19,001 nucleotides of DNA from Chitinophagaceae bacterium (GTDB lineage Bacteria > Bacteroidota > Bacteroidia > Chitinophagales > Chitinophagaceae): the NCBI GenBank assembly GCA_016720585.1, contig JADKKH010000003.1, forward strand, positions 1 through 19,001, read 5' to 3'. Shown in pieces: positions 8,064 to 17,008 of this stretch. The notes beneath the pieces were generated by a model. That model was not told the DNA's origin, did not search any database, and saw only the letters and a list, made by a program, of their open reading frames with translations. Each line of letters opens with the position of its first letter. Position 1 is the first letter of the stretch. The translations under genes were made by a program, and so were the position numbers.

Positions 8064-11000
8064 ATGAAAAAAATCTTTCAAGGATTTTTCCTTTTTCTAT
8101 TATTATTGATCACTTCGGTATCAATAGCTCAGAACAAAACGGTTACGGGTAAAGTTGTTGGCGAAAAAGGAGAAGGAATATCAAAGGCGTCTGTAGTAGT
8201 TAAAGGAACAAAACTTGGTACATCTACAAACAATAATGGTGAATTTAGCCTTTCAGTTCCTGCCACCGCTAAAAATTTGATAATTAGCTCTGTAGAGTTT
8301 GAATCGAAAGAGGTTGCCATTACAGACGGCCCTCTGGAAATTACCCTTGTTGCTTCAGTTTCAAAATTGAATGAAGTCATCGTTGTTGGTTATGGTACAC
8401 AAAAAGTAACCAAGGTTTCAGGGGCTATTTCTACTGTTAAAGCTGCTGATATCGAAAAACTGAAACCTGTAAGGACGGAGGAAGCGCTCCAGGGAAAAGC
8501 TTCCGGGGTTACGGTTATTCAGAGTGGTTCACCAGGTTCCAAGCCAACCGTATTAATAAGAGGGATACCTTCTTTTTCAGGTACTGACCCGGTAGTTATT
8601 ATTGATGGGGTCCCTCAATCGCTGACTGACCTGAACTCAATTAACCCGGCTGATATCGAATCCATCAATGTATTAAAAGATGCGGCTACTACAGCTATAT
8701 ATGGGGTGAAGGGCGGAAATGGGGTAATCGTAGTTACCACAAAAACAGGAAGAAAAAATCAAAAAACGGAAATTGCACTAAGTAGCAATTACGGGATACA
8801 GGAAGTAATGAACACGGTCGGGGTTTTAAATGCTTCTGAATATGGTGCCATTATCAATGAAGGCAGTACAGTTTCAGGAGGTAATATTATTTTCCCGGAT
8901 TTAAAAGTGCTGGGCGTAGGTACAAACTGGCAAGATCAAATTTTCCGCAGGGCGCCTATTCAGTCTCATAATATTACTGCAAAAGGGGGGAGTGAAAAAA
9001 TGTCCTATTTTCTTTCTGTAGGCTATTTAAGTCAGGGCGGAATTATTGGTAAAAATGATCAGCTTAGCAACCCCGGTTTATTTGAAGGAAATAATAAATC
9101 CAACTTCAACCGCGGAAATTTCACCGCCAACCTCAATTTCGATCTGACTTCAAAATTGAAATTCATAATTAATACAACCGGGATCATTCTTGATTCAAAA
9201 GGCGTACAGGAGAATTCTTTTAATAGTATTTTAGGCAGTGCTCTGAATTATGATCCCACGGTTCCGGTTTATAACACGGTGCCGAATACAATAGGTCAAT
9301 ATGGTTTTAGCAATTTGCTCTTATCTGAAATATTTAACCCCCTTACCAAGCTGGATAATACGTACAATAAAAATATTGGAAGTAAGATTTACGGAAAATT
9401 TGAATTTCAATATGATGTGATCAAGAATCTTAAAATCACCACGCGTTTTGGATATACCAAATACGATGGTAACGCCAAAAGCTTTGCACCGCTTGTATTC
9501 TATGGTCTGAATAATGTAAATAATTCTATGAATGCGGATGGTTCGGCAGTAGTGGGAATACATAATAGTGTGGCACATGAAAAAGTAAGCAACTTCAATT
9601 ATACCTGGGAAACCTTTGGCAATTACAATTTTAAAGTAAAAGAGAATCATAATTTTGAAACGGTCCTTGGATTTTCCATGGCAAAAGTTTCAGGCAATGC
9701 AGCCGGAGCCACCCGGCAGGATGTACCTTTCAATTCCTGGGAGTTTGCTGATTTTACCGGTGCCGTGGGAAATAATTCTGCAACAAACACCAACGCACTG
9801 GCAGGTTATTACTATCAGTATTTCAGACGCAATCTTTCTTTCTTTGCCCGGGTTAACTATGATTACAAGGATAAGTATTTAGCGTCGTTTACGGCCCGCA
9901 GGGATGGTTCTTATGCATTTGGTATCGATAACAAATATGCTAACTTCTTTTCAGGCTCATTGGGCTGGGTAGTTTCCAAAGAAGATTTCTTTCAATCTGA
10001 TTTTATAGATTTCCTGAAAATAAGAGGAAGCTATGGAACCATAGGAAATGAAAATGTCAACCCCCAGTTTGTGGGCATTATCACGGGCGGACCAAGTTAT
10101 GGTAACCCACCGAACAGTAATGGATATTCCTTCAACGATATATTTTACCCGGGGTCTACCGTGGGTTCCGCAGCCAATGATGCATTAAGGTGGGAAAAAC
10201 AAATACAGTCCAATGCCGGATTCGAGATGACTTTCTATAAAAGGAAGTTTACATTGGCCGCTGATTATTTCCGGAAAAACGTCGATGGTTTATTGTTTAC
10301 ACCCTCTGCCTCTTTATACCTGGGAACAGTTCCTATTCCTACTGCCAATATCGGTTCTACAAAAAGTAATGGTATTGATGTGACACTGGGGTACACGGAA
10401 ACAATTCGTAGAGCACTTAAACTGAATACTTCTTTGACGTTTACTACCGCTAAAAACGAAGTGACCTCAACCAATAGTGACGGAACGGCTAAAATCCTCG
10501 GTGGATATTATTTTAACGGGCAATCTCAAAGTGTGACCGTTTTTGAAAAAGGATTTACTCCGGGATATTTTTATGGGTATAAAACAGCCGGGCTGTTTCA
10601 AACGGCCGCAGAAGTAGCAGCAGCTCCTTCTCAACCTGGCGCTTTACCAGGTGATATCCGTTTTGTAGACATGAATGGTGATGGTGCAATAACCGCGGCT
10701 GATCAGACAAAGATCGGTGACCCCTTTCCGAATTTTACTATGGGATGGAGTTTGAACCTGGAATATAAAAATTTTGATTTCAACGCATTTACATATGCTT
10801 CTATCGGCAACGATATCTACAGTGCCTATGAAAGAAACTCAAACTATTCCAATAAATTCAGAAGTGTCTTAGCCCGATGGACAGGTGCAGGCACAACCAA
10901 TGATGCACGAAATCCGCGGTATTCTTTTACTGATGGAAATAGTAATATCCGTGTTTCGGACAGGTATGTGGAAGATGGTTCTTTTGTTAAGATCAAGAAC

Positions 11001-11210
11001 GTCCAGCTGGGTTATACGTTCCCGGCCTCTGTTACAAAAAAATTATTTAGTAAACTGCGTATTTATGCACAGGTAAAAAATGCTTTCACACTTACTAAAT
11101 ACTCAGGTTTTGATCCGGAAATATCCGGTGGGATCTTAGATTCCGGAATTGACCGGGGCGCTTATCCTCAGGCACGGACGTATTCTTTTGGTCTTGATAT
11201 TAAATTATAA
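8064..11210 (+). CDS. susC: SusC/RagA-type TonB-dependent outer-membrane glycan transporter
   Basis: Outer-membrane beta-barrel that imports oligosaccharides with its SusD partner, energised by TonB. ATG at 8064 gives MKKIFQGFFLFLLLLITSV and a signal peptide cut after about IAQ (residue 23); an upstream in-frame TTG at 8058 is less likely. Domains in order: carboxypeptidase-regulatory-like domain at about 26-93 (VTGKVVGEKGEGISKASVVV), TonB-box region at 97-110 (SKLNEVIVVGYGTQ), plug at about 115-228 (LQGKASGVTVIQSGSPGSKP, VLIRGIPSF, VVIIDGVP, IYGVKGGNGVIVVTTKTG), then the barrel to residue 1048 ending TYSFGLDIKL. There is no N-terminal STN domain, so sigma/anti-sigma signalling through this protein is not expected; control more likely comes from the divergent regulator. 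The frame is intact and the length is normal. susD begins 25 bases later, so they are almost surely one operon. Confidence 0.97.
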   Translation: MKKIFQGFFLFLLLLITSVSIAQNKTVTGKVVGEKGEGISKASVVVKGTKLGTSTNNNGEFSLSVPATAKNLIISSVEFESKEVAITDGPLEITLVASVSKLNEVIVVGYGTQKVTKVSGAISTVKAADIEKLKPVRTEEALQGKASGVTVIQSGSPGSKPTVLIRGIPSFSGTDPVVIIDGVPQSLTDLNSINPADIESINVLKDAATTAIYGVKGGNGVIVVTTKTGRKNQKTEIALSSNYGIQEVMNTVGVLNASEYGAIINEGSTVSGGNIIFPDLKVLGVGTNWQDQIFRRAPIQSHNITAKGGSEKMSYFLSVGYLSQGGIIGKNDQLSNPGLFEGNNKSNFNRGNFTANLNFDLTSKLKFIINTTGIILDSKGVQENSFNSILGSALNYDPTVPVYNTVPNTIGQYGFSNLLLSEIFNPLTKLDNTYNKNIGSKIYGKFEFQYDVIKNLKITTRFGYTKYDGNAKSFAPLVFYGLNNVNNSMNADGSAVVGIHNSVAHEKVSNFNYTWETFGNYNFKVKENHNFETVLGFSMAKVSGNAAGATRQDVPFNSWEFADFTGAVGNNSATNTNALAGYYYQYFRRNLSFFARVNYDYKDKYLASFTARRDGSYAFGIDNKYANFFSGSLGWVVSKEDFFQSDFIDFLKIRGSYGTIGNENVNPQFVGIITGGPSYGNPPNSNGYSFNDIFYPGSTVGSAANDALRWEKQIQSNAGFEMTFYKRKFTLAADYFRKNVDGLLFTPSASLYLGTVPIPTANIGSTKSNGIDVTLGYTETIRRALKLNTSLTFTTAKNEVTSTNSDGTAKILGGYYFNGQSQSVTVFEKGFTPGYFYGYKTAGLFQTAAEVAAAPSQPGALPGDIRFVDMNGDGAITAADQTKIGDPFPNFTMGWSLNLEYKNFDFNAFTYASIGNDIYSAYERNSNYSNKFRSVLARWTGAGTTNDARNPRYSFTDGNSNIRVSDRYVEDGSFVKIKNVQLGYTFPASVTKKLFSKLRIYAQVKNAFTLTKYSGFDPEISGGILDSGIDRGAYPQARTYSFGLDIKL

Positions 11211-11235
11211 ATCATCTACTAAAAATTCTTATAAA

Positions 11236-12747
11236 ATGAATAAGATAACTGTAAAAATACTAAGCCTTGTTTTCCTGGGTATGATGTTTACCTCCTGTAA
11301 AAAATGGCTTGATTATAATCCCCATGAGGATTTTAAAATTACCGAACTCGATTATTTAAAGTCTGAATCAGACTACCGTACCATGGCGGTGAGTGTATAT
11401 ACTCCAATACAATGGCTGAACCAGTCGGTACCTGTTGGAGATATTGCATCCGATAATTCCGTAAGTGGTGGTGAAAACGCATCAGACGTTCTTTCGTTAC
11501 AACAGATAGATGATTATACACATACACCGGTCAATTCAACATTAACCGAATTGTGGCAGGCTGCATTTGAAGGGATTAACCGGGCTAATTATATGAGCCA
11601 GTATAAGGCTACAAATCTGGCTGGTCAAACAGTTGATTTTGCAGGTAAAGATGCCTTGTACGGGGAAGTATATTTTTTAAGAGCCTACTACTATTTCCAC
11701 CTGGTCAGATTTTTTGGAGACGTTCCTTTATTTACCGATAAAAGACTCAGTTTAAGCGAATCCAAGTCATTACAAAAATCTGCTAAAGCAGATGTTTACA
11801 AGCAAATTGAATTGGATTTAAACAGCGCTATCGCCGTATTGCCTGCCGTTCAGATTCAAAAAGGAAGAGTGACTAAATATGCGGCCCAGGCTTTATTGGG
11901 TAAAGTGCTTTTATATGAAAATAAATTCGATGCTGCAGCGGCCATGTTGGAGAATGTAATTACATCTAACGCTTTTTCCCTGGTAACAGATTTTGGATCT
12001 ATCTTTTTAGCTACCGGCGAAAATGGTCCTGAATCCGTTTTTGAAATACAATATTCAAACACTTCGCCTTATTATAATTGGGGTGGTGTAACCCGGGGCC
12101 AGGGTAATCACTCCGTTCAGCAATGTGGAATCCGGGGATTAAACGGTACGGGTGGTATGCCCTATGCTGCCGGATGGAGCACCAATCTTCCTACACAAAA
12201 TTTAGCTAATGCCTATGCAGCCGGCGACAAAAGAAAAGATGTTACCGTATTAAATATTGAGGCATATAAAGCCGCCAATCCGGCCTTCAATATTACGTAC
12301 CAGGTAGCCCCCTTTAAAAATACCGGGTTGTACAACCAAAAATATTTACCCCGGAATGGAGAAACTTCCGGGCAGATTGAATTGAATTATCTGAATAATT
12401 TCAGAACAATTCGTTATGCAGAAGTATTGTTAATGGCTGCTGAAGCTAACAACAGGGCAACGGCAGCTAATGATACAAAGGCACAAACTTATTTGAACCT
12501 GGTAAGGCGGCGGGGATTTGGTGATCTTTTGCACGATATTTCTTCAACAGGTACCACTTTAAAACAGGCCATTTGGGATGAAAGAAGACTGGAATTGGCT
12601 ATGGAAGGAGACCGCTTTTTTGATTTGGTAAGAACCGGGCAGGCTGTCTCAAAAATTACGGGATTTACAGCAGGGAAGCATGAAGTATTCCCCATTCCTC
12701 AACAAGAAATAAGTGTTTCAGGGCTGACACAAAACCCCGGTTACTAA
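11236..12747 (+). CDS. susD: SusD/RagB-type surface glycan-binding lipoprotein
   Basis: Outer-membrane lipoprotein forming a lid over SusC and binding the incoming glycan. The ATG at 11236 gives a lipoprotein signal ending MMFTSCKKW with the lipidated Cys at residue 21; the reading frame is open further upstream into susC but only this start gives a signal peptide. Typical SusD features are seen: WLDYNP after the Cys, a TPR-like helix region with YGEVYFLRAYYYFHLVRFFG then DVPL, RYAEVLLMAAEANNRA, and the C-terminal IWDERRLELAMEGDRFFDLV and HEVFPIPQQEI. The length of 503 residues is normal for the family and the frame is intact. It lies between susC (25-base gap) and the next lipoprotein (26-base gap). 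The specific glycan cannot be read from the protein; the GH16 and GH3 neighbours point to a beta-glucan. Confidence 0.96.
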   Translation: MNKITVKILSLVFLGMMFTSCKKWLDYNPHEDFKITELDYLKSESDYRTMAVSVYTPIQWLNQSVPVGDIASDNSVSGGENASDVLSLQQIDDYTHTPVNSTLTELWQAAFEGINRANYMSQYKATNLAGQTVDFAGKDALYGEVYFLRAYYYFHLVRFFGDVPLFTDKRLSLSESKSLQKSAKADVYKQIELDLNSAIAVLPAVQIQKGRVTKYAAQALLGKVLLYENKFDAAAAMLENVITSNAFSLVTDFGSIFLATGENGPESVFEIQYSNTSPYYNWGGVTRGQGNHSVQQCGIRGLNGTGGMPYAAGWSTNLPTQNLANAYAAGDKRKDVTVLNIEAYKAANPAFNITYQVAPFKNTGLYNQKYLPRNGETSGQIELNYLNNFRTIRYAEVLLMAAEANNRATAANDTKAQTYLNLVRRRGFGDLLHDISSTGTTLKQAIWDERRLELAMEGDRFFDLVRTGQAVSKITGFTAGKHEVFPIPQQEISVSGLTQNPGY

Positions 12748-12773
12748 TCAATAACAACTAAAACTGAACGATT

Positions 12774-14849
12774 ATGAAAGCATTGAAATATTTTTTAAGC
12801 TTTGCCTTTTTACTGGTAATTGCCGCTAGTTGTAAAAAAGAAGAAAACAATGATACTTCTTTTTTAGAGACTGCTGCGGCACCTGATAAATTGACTGTCT
12901 TATTTGAGATTACTCAGGACAATTCCGGGCTAGTAACCATTACCCCGGGCGGTGAGGGTATTTCCTTTTTTGAAGTTTTCTATGGCGACGCTACTACTAC
13001 ACCTGCAAAAGTTTTACCCGGTCAAAATATACAGCATACCTATGCGGAGGGTTTATACAATGTAAAAATTATTGCCCATAATGTTACAGGGAAAACGACC
13101 GAACTTATTAAGCAATTGACCGTTTCATTCCGTGCTCCGGAGAACCTGGTAGTATCAGCCGTAATAGACCCGGTTAATAATTTTAAGGTTAATGTTTCAG
13201 CTACAGCATTATATGAAACTAACTTTAGAGTTTATTACGGAGATGTGCCGAATGAAGTTCCTGTATCATTTTTAGAAGGCGCAACGGTTAGCCATATTTA
13301 TGCGGCCGTTGGCGCTTATACCTTACGTGTGGTGGCATTAAGTGGCGGAGTTGCCACTACTACCTTTACGACAACTATTACCATTACGGACCCGGTGCTA
13401 TTGCCTATTACTTTTGAATCCCTAACGGTTAATTACACGTTTACTAATTTTGGGGGTGGTGCTGTTACCAGGATAAACAACCCACAATCGAGCGGTATAA
13501 ACACAAGCAGTAAGGTGGGCAGAATGGTAAAAAGCGCCCCGGAGGTTTGGGCAGGAAGCCTGATCAGCATTGGAACCCCGATTGACTTTTCGGTAAACAG
13601 GGTTTTTAGAATGAAAGTTTTTTCTCCAAGGGTTGGAGCAAAGGTTTTATTAAAAGTAGAAAACCAGACAAATGGCGGCATCTTTTTTGAAAAAGAAGTT
13701 GTTACCACAGTGGCCAATACCTGGGAAGACCTGGCATTTGATTTCAGAACTATAAATACCGCCAATTCTTATCAAAAAGTTGTATTGATTTTTGATAACG
13801 GAACACCAGGCGATGGATCTGCCAACTTTACATTCCTTTTTGATGATATCAGGCAAACGAATCAGATGCCTGTTGGCTTGTTAGCATTGCCCGTGACTTT
13901 TGATTTACCGGGTGTAAACTATGAGGTAACAGATTTTGGTAATAATCAGACTATTGCTGCAGTAGATCCTACCAATGCGGGTAACAACGTTAAAAATACA
14001 ACCAAACCAAATGGCGCTGAAACATGGGCCGGAACTACAATTGGTGCTGGCTTTACAGCTCCGATTCCTTTTACAGCAACAAAAACTCAGATGAGTATAA
14101 GGGTTTATTCACCTGCAGCAGGTATTCGTGTAAGATTAAAAGTGGAAGACCGTACCCATAATGCCAGGTCGGTAGAAACCGAAGCAATGACACAGGCAGC
14201 AAATACCTGGGAGACATTGGTATTTGATTTTGCAAACCAATCATCCGGAACAGCAGCATTGAATCTTTCCTATACATACGATATGGCCTCTGTCTTCTTT
14301 GATTTTGGAATTGCAGGAAACGGAAAAGTATTCTTTTGGGATGATGTTAGTTTCCTGGCGACCAACGTAGTTCCTAATTACCTGGTACTGCCTTTGGATT
14401 TTCAATCAACCACTTATCCTTATCCGTTTATTAATTTTGGGGGTGGTAATGTCACCGTTGTAAATAATCCGAATGCAACGGGCATCAATACGAGCACCAA
14501 GGTGGGCAAAATGGTAAAAAATGCACCCGAGATTTGGGGGGGCAGTTTTATTGAATTGGTAAACCCGATTAATTTTTCAGTATTAAGAACCTTTAAAGTA
14601 AAAGTATATTCCCCGAGGGTTGGAGCCAAACTGCTCTTGAAAGTTGAAAATTCCACTAATGGCGGTATTTTTTTCGAAAAAGAGGCGACCACAACTACCG
14701 CAAATACATGGGAAGAATTAACCTTCGATTTTTCAGCCATTAATGTCGGTAATTTTTATTCGAAAGTTGTTTTGATTTTTGACTTTGGAACAGTCGGGGA
14801 TGGCTCACCAAATTTTACCTATTATTTCGATGACATTAAACTTAATTAA
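12774..14849 (+). CDS. Multimodular surface glycan-binding lipoprotein: two PKD-like and three tandem jelly-roll-like modules
   Basis: Probably a surface glycan-binding protein (SGBP) holding polysaccharide at the cell surface for the PUL. The signal peptide ends IAASC with lipidated Cys at residue 20, followed by KKEE, which resembles the Bacteroidota surface-export signal. Residues about 38-123 and 124-208 are PKD-like beta-sandwiches (FYGDATTTP, HTYAEGLYNVKIIAHN; then YYGDVPNEVP, HIYAAVGAYTLRVVALS). Residues about 209-362, 371-530 and 536-691 are three related modules. Each has a Trp motif (APEVWAG, GAETWAG, APEIWGG), a core like FSPRVGAKVLLKVEN, ANTWEDLAFDF, and a final Asp-Asp strand (FDDI, WDDV). 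Modules 1 and 3 are much closer to each other than to module 2. No catalytic motif is seen. The module type resembles CBM-like domains found with laminarinases; the exact family is not established here. Frame intact. Confidence 0.85.
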   Translation: MKALKYFLSFAFLLVIAASCKKEENNDTSFLETAAAPDKLTVLFEITQDNSGLVTITPGGEGISFFEVFYGDATTTPAKVLPGQNIQHTYAEGLYNVKIIAHNVTGKTTELIKQLTVSFRAPENLVVSAVIDPVNNFKVNVSATALYETNFRVYYGDVPNEVPVSFLEGATVSHIYAAVGAYTLRVVALSGGVATTTFTTTITITDPVLLPITFESLTVNYTFTNFGGGAVTRINNPQSSGINTSSKVGRMVKSAPEVWAGSLISIGTPIDFSVNRVFRMKVFSPRVGAKVLLKVENQTNGGIFFEKEVVTTVANTWEDLAFDFRTINTANSYQKVVLIFDNGTPGDGSANFTFLFDDIRQTNQMPVGLLALPVTFDLPGVNYEVTDFGNNQTIAAVDPTNAGNNVKNTTKPNGAETWAGTTIGAGFTAPIPFTATKTQMSIRVYSPAAGIRVRLKVEDRTHNARSVETEAMTQAANTWETLVFDFANQSSGTAALNLSYTYDMASVFFDFGIAGNGKVFFWDDVSFLATNVVPNYLVLPLDFQSTTYPYPFINFGGGNVTVVNNPNATGINTSTKVGKMVKNAPEIWGGSFIELVNPINFSVLRTFKVKVYSPRVGAKLLLKVENSTNGGIFFEKEATTTTANTWEELTFDFSAINVGNFYSKVVLIFDFGTVGDGSPNFTYYFDDIKLN
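13398..14846 (+). repeat. Three tandem intragenic modules of about 460-500 bases in the SGBP gene
   Basis: Module 1 runs from about 13398 to 13855, module 2 from about 13879 to 14360 and module 3 from about 14386 to 14846. Modules 1 and 3 retain identity even in bases, for example the 16-base TAATTTTGGGGGTGGT at 13445-13460 and 14432-14447 (offset 987 bases). Both encode SPRVGAK, TNGGIFFEKE and KVVLIFD. Module 2 keeps the pattern but few exact matches. This points to a later duplication or gene conversion between the outer modules. Confidence 0.8.
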
Positions 14850-14867
14850 TATTAAAATAGAGTAATC

Positions 14868-15770
14868 ATGATAAATAAATTAAAATCATTTGCCCTGATC
14901 TTCCTGGGACTATTAATTGGCTTTGCCAGTTGTAAGAAAGAAAAATATTCCTTTGTTGGAGATATTAAGGCGCCAACTAACCTGGTCTTAACCGCTACGG
15001 TGGTTGGAGTTGATGCCTCTAACCCAAATGGAAATGGAACCGGTAAAGTAACTATAAACGCCACTTCCGAAAGTGCGCTTACATACAATATTGATTATGG
15101 TGACGGGACAACGGAAGTGGTTCCTTTCGGATCAATCACTCATAAATATACGAACCCAGGGACCGCTACTTATATAATCCGGGTTAATGCAATAGGTACC
15201 GGGGGATCAATAACTACCATCAGTAAAAAGTGTTACGGTATTTGTTGCTTTTGTGATCCCCGCACCAATCATTGCGGCTCTTACAAATGGATCATCAAGG
15301 GTTTGGATTACCGATAATGGAGCTCAGGATCATTTTGGCGTAGGAGCATCAAATTCCTTTTTTCCTAATTATTACGGAGCCGCGCCTAATACCCGGGAAC
15401 CATGTGCATATGACGATGAAATTACTTTTTCGAAAGATGCGATTGACCGGATATCTATGACGGTTGATAATAAAGGAACTTCTTTTTCTATAGGCGCTGC
15501 TACTTCATTTTATGGGTTTGGTGGGGAGATGGATGCTATCCAATTAACACGGGTGGAACGAAACTGCTTGCTTTTTCAGATGCGACTTCGGGCTCTACGC
15601 CTGCCAATTCTACACAGATTCAGTTTAAAGTACCGGGTAATGGTATTATTAATTTTGGAACCGGTGGGGTAACCTATGAGATATTGTCCTATACCGCTAC
15701 GACTATGTTTCTAAGAAATATTGGCAGTGACGGTAATTCGTGGTATCAAAAATTAAAAGTAAAACCATAA
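14868..15770 (+). CDS. PKD-domain lipoprotein with unrecognised C-terminal domain (two frameshifts)
   Basis: Probable second surface glycan-binding protein of the PUL. The signal peptide ends GFASC (Cys at residue 22) followed by KKEK. A PKD-like domain covers about residues 35-122 (YNIDYGDGTTEVVPFGSITH, ATYIIRVNAIG). One extra A in the run at 15225-15229 breaks the frame; restored sequence continues SVTVFVAFVIPAPIIAALTN. The C-terminal domain of about 150 residues follows (SRVWITDNGAQDHFGVGAS, PCAYDDEITFSKD, DNKGTSFSIGAATSFYGFG). A second change at about 15520-15530 leads to GDGCYPINTGGTKLLAFSDA and an end at KLKVKP, TAA 15768-15770. I recognise this Trp/Gly/aromatic-rich domain only as one seen at the ends of PKD lipoproteins in similar PULs; I cannot name a family. 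The GH16 start lies one base after the stop, so translation is probably coupled. Confidence 0.78.
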
Positions 15771-15771
15771 T

Positions 15772-16802
15772 ATGGTGATGCATTTATCAATTTATTTGCT
15801 ATCCTTTATTACACTTATTGCTTCCTGTAGCAAAAAGGATACTCCGGGCAACAATAATACGCCCCCTTCAAATCTTACTATAAGTGCCGTTGTTAGTACA
15901 AACAATAGCGGAAATGTTTCGTTTACAGCTACAGCTACCAATGCGGTTACCTTCGATTATGACTTTGGCAATGGCGTGTTTCAAACAGTGGCTTCGGGTG
16001 TGGTAACCTACAGATATACTGCTTCTGGTACGTATACGGTGAATGTCGTGGCCAAAAGCGCCTCGGGACTAACGATATCAAAAACCACCCAGGTTACCGT
16101 GGTCGTTACTTTATCCCTGATCTGGTCCGATGAGTTCGACGTACCGGGTTCACCTGATCCGTCTAAATGGGGATACGATATTGGTACTGGCAGCGGAGGG
16201 TGGGGTAATAATGAATTACAGTATTATACTTCCAGACCTGAAAATTCGGTGGTACAGGAGGCGTTTTAAAAATAATAGCCAGTAAGGAAAATTGTAGCGG
16301 TAGCAGTTATACTTCAGCCAGGCTGCTTTCAAAAAATAAGTTTTCATTTAAATATGGTAAAATAGAAGCAAGGGCAAAGATCCCTGCTGGTGTTGGTACC
16401 TGGCCGGCGATATGGATGCTGGGGAATAATATCAGTACTGTGGGATGGCCCAATTGCGGCGAAATGGATATTATGGAACACCGGGGGAGCGAGTTGAATA
16501 AGATATTTGGCACACTCCATTATCCCGGGAGATCCGGTGGTAATGCGGATGGTAATACAAAGCTCATTACCAATGCCACCACTGAGTTTCATACCTATTC
16601 GCTGGAATGGACAGCCGCTTCCATTAAGATATATGTCGATGACCTGTTGTTCCATACCGTTGCTAATTCAACCAGTATACCTTTTAACCAGGAGTTCTTT
16701 TTTATATTAAATGTGGCTATGGGGGGCAACTTTGGAGGTCCTGTTGACCCGGCCTTTACCACGGCTACAATGGAAATAGATTACATAAGAGTTTATCAAT
16801 AA
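15772..16802 (+). CDS. PKD-GH16 endo-beta-1,3-glucanase (laminarinase) lipoprotein, one frameshift
   Basis: Secreted or surface enzyme that hydrolyses internal beta-1,3 (or mixed 1,3/1,4) glucan bonds with retention. The start at 15772 gives a lipoprotein signal ending LIASC (Cys at residue 19) followed by SKKD; the n-region lacks Lys/Arg, which is odd. A PKD-like domain covers about 31-112 (FDYDFGNGVFQTV, ASGTYTVNVVAKSAS). The GH16 domain runs from LIWSDEFDVPGSPDPSKW to the end. The active-site motif GEMDIMEH has the nucleophile Glu at 16461-16463 and acid/base Glu at 16476-16478. The extra Met (ExDxxE) is the beta-bulge form typical of laminarinase-like GH16 rather than lichenases. Other family marks are YTSARLLSKNKFSFKYGKIE and GTWPAIWMLG. 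One missing G near 16257-16260 breaks the frame before GGVLKIIASKEN. Restored length is about 343 residues. It is one base downstream of the PKD lipoprotein. Confidence 0.92.
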
Positions 16803-17008
16803 TACGTTGTCCAATTGTAATGATAATTTTCCGGATTGATTTCGTGAAATGAAATAAGAGTGATAAATGGTATGAAGCCGGGTCGTTTTATTCCTGTCTC
16901 ACAGCAATGCAGTTTTTTATATAAGCAATCATTAATTAACGGATCGTATTTACTTTTTCAAGTTTATACCTCCGTTTTTTTATCCTTCTAAAGATTTAAA
17001 ACACGTAA

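Noticed and set aside
13433..14740. Two similar minus-strand open frames (13433-13765 and 14420-14740)
   Set aside because: They resemble each other only because they are antisense to modules 1 and 3 of the SGBP gene; no start context or family similarity.
16803..17008. Small RNA, promoter or terminator between GH16 and GH3
   Set aside because: Only a very short ATTTC-GT-GAAAT hairpin and no exact TAnnTTTG element; nothing supportable.
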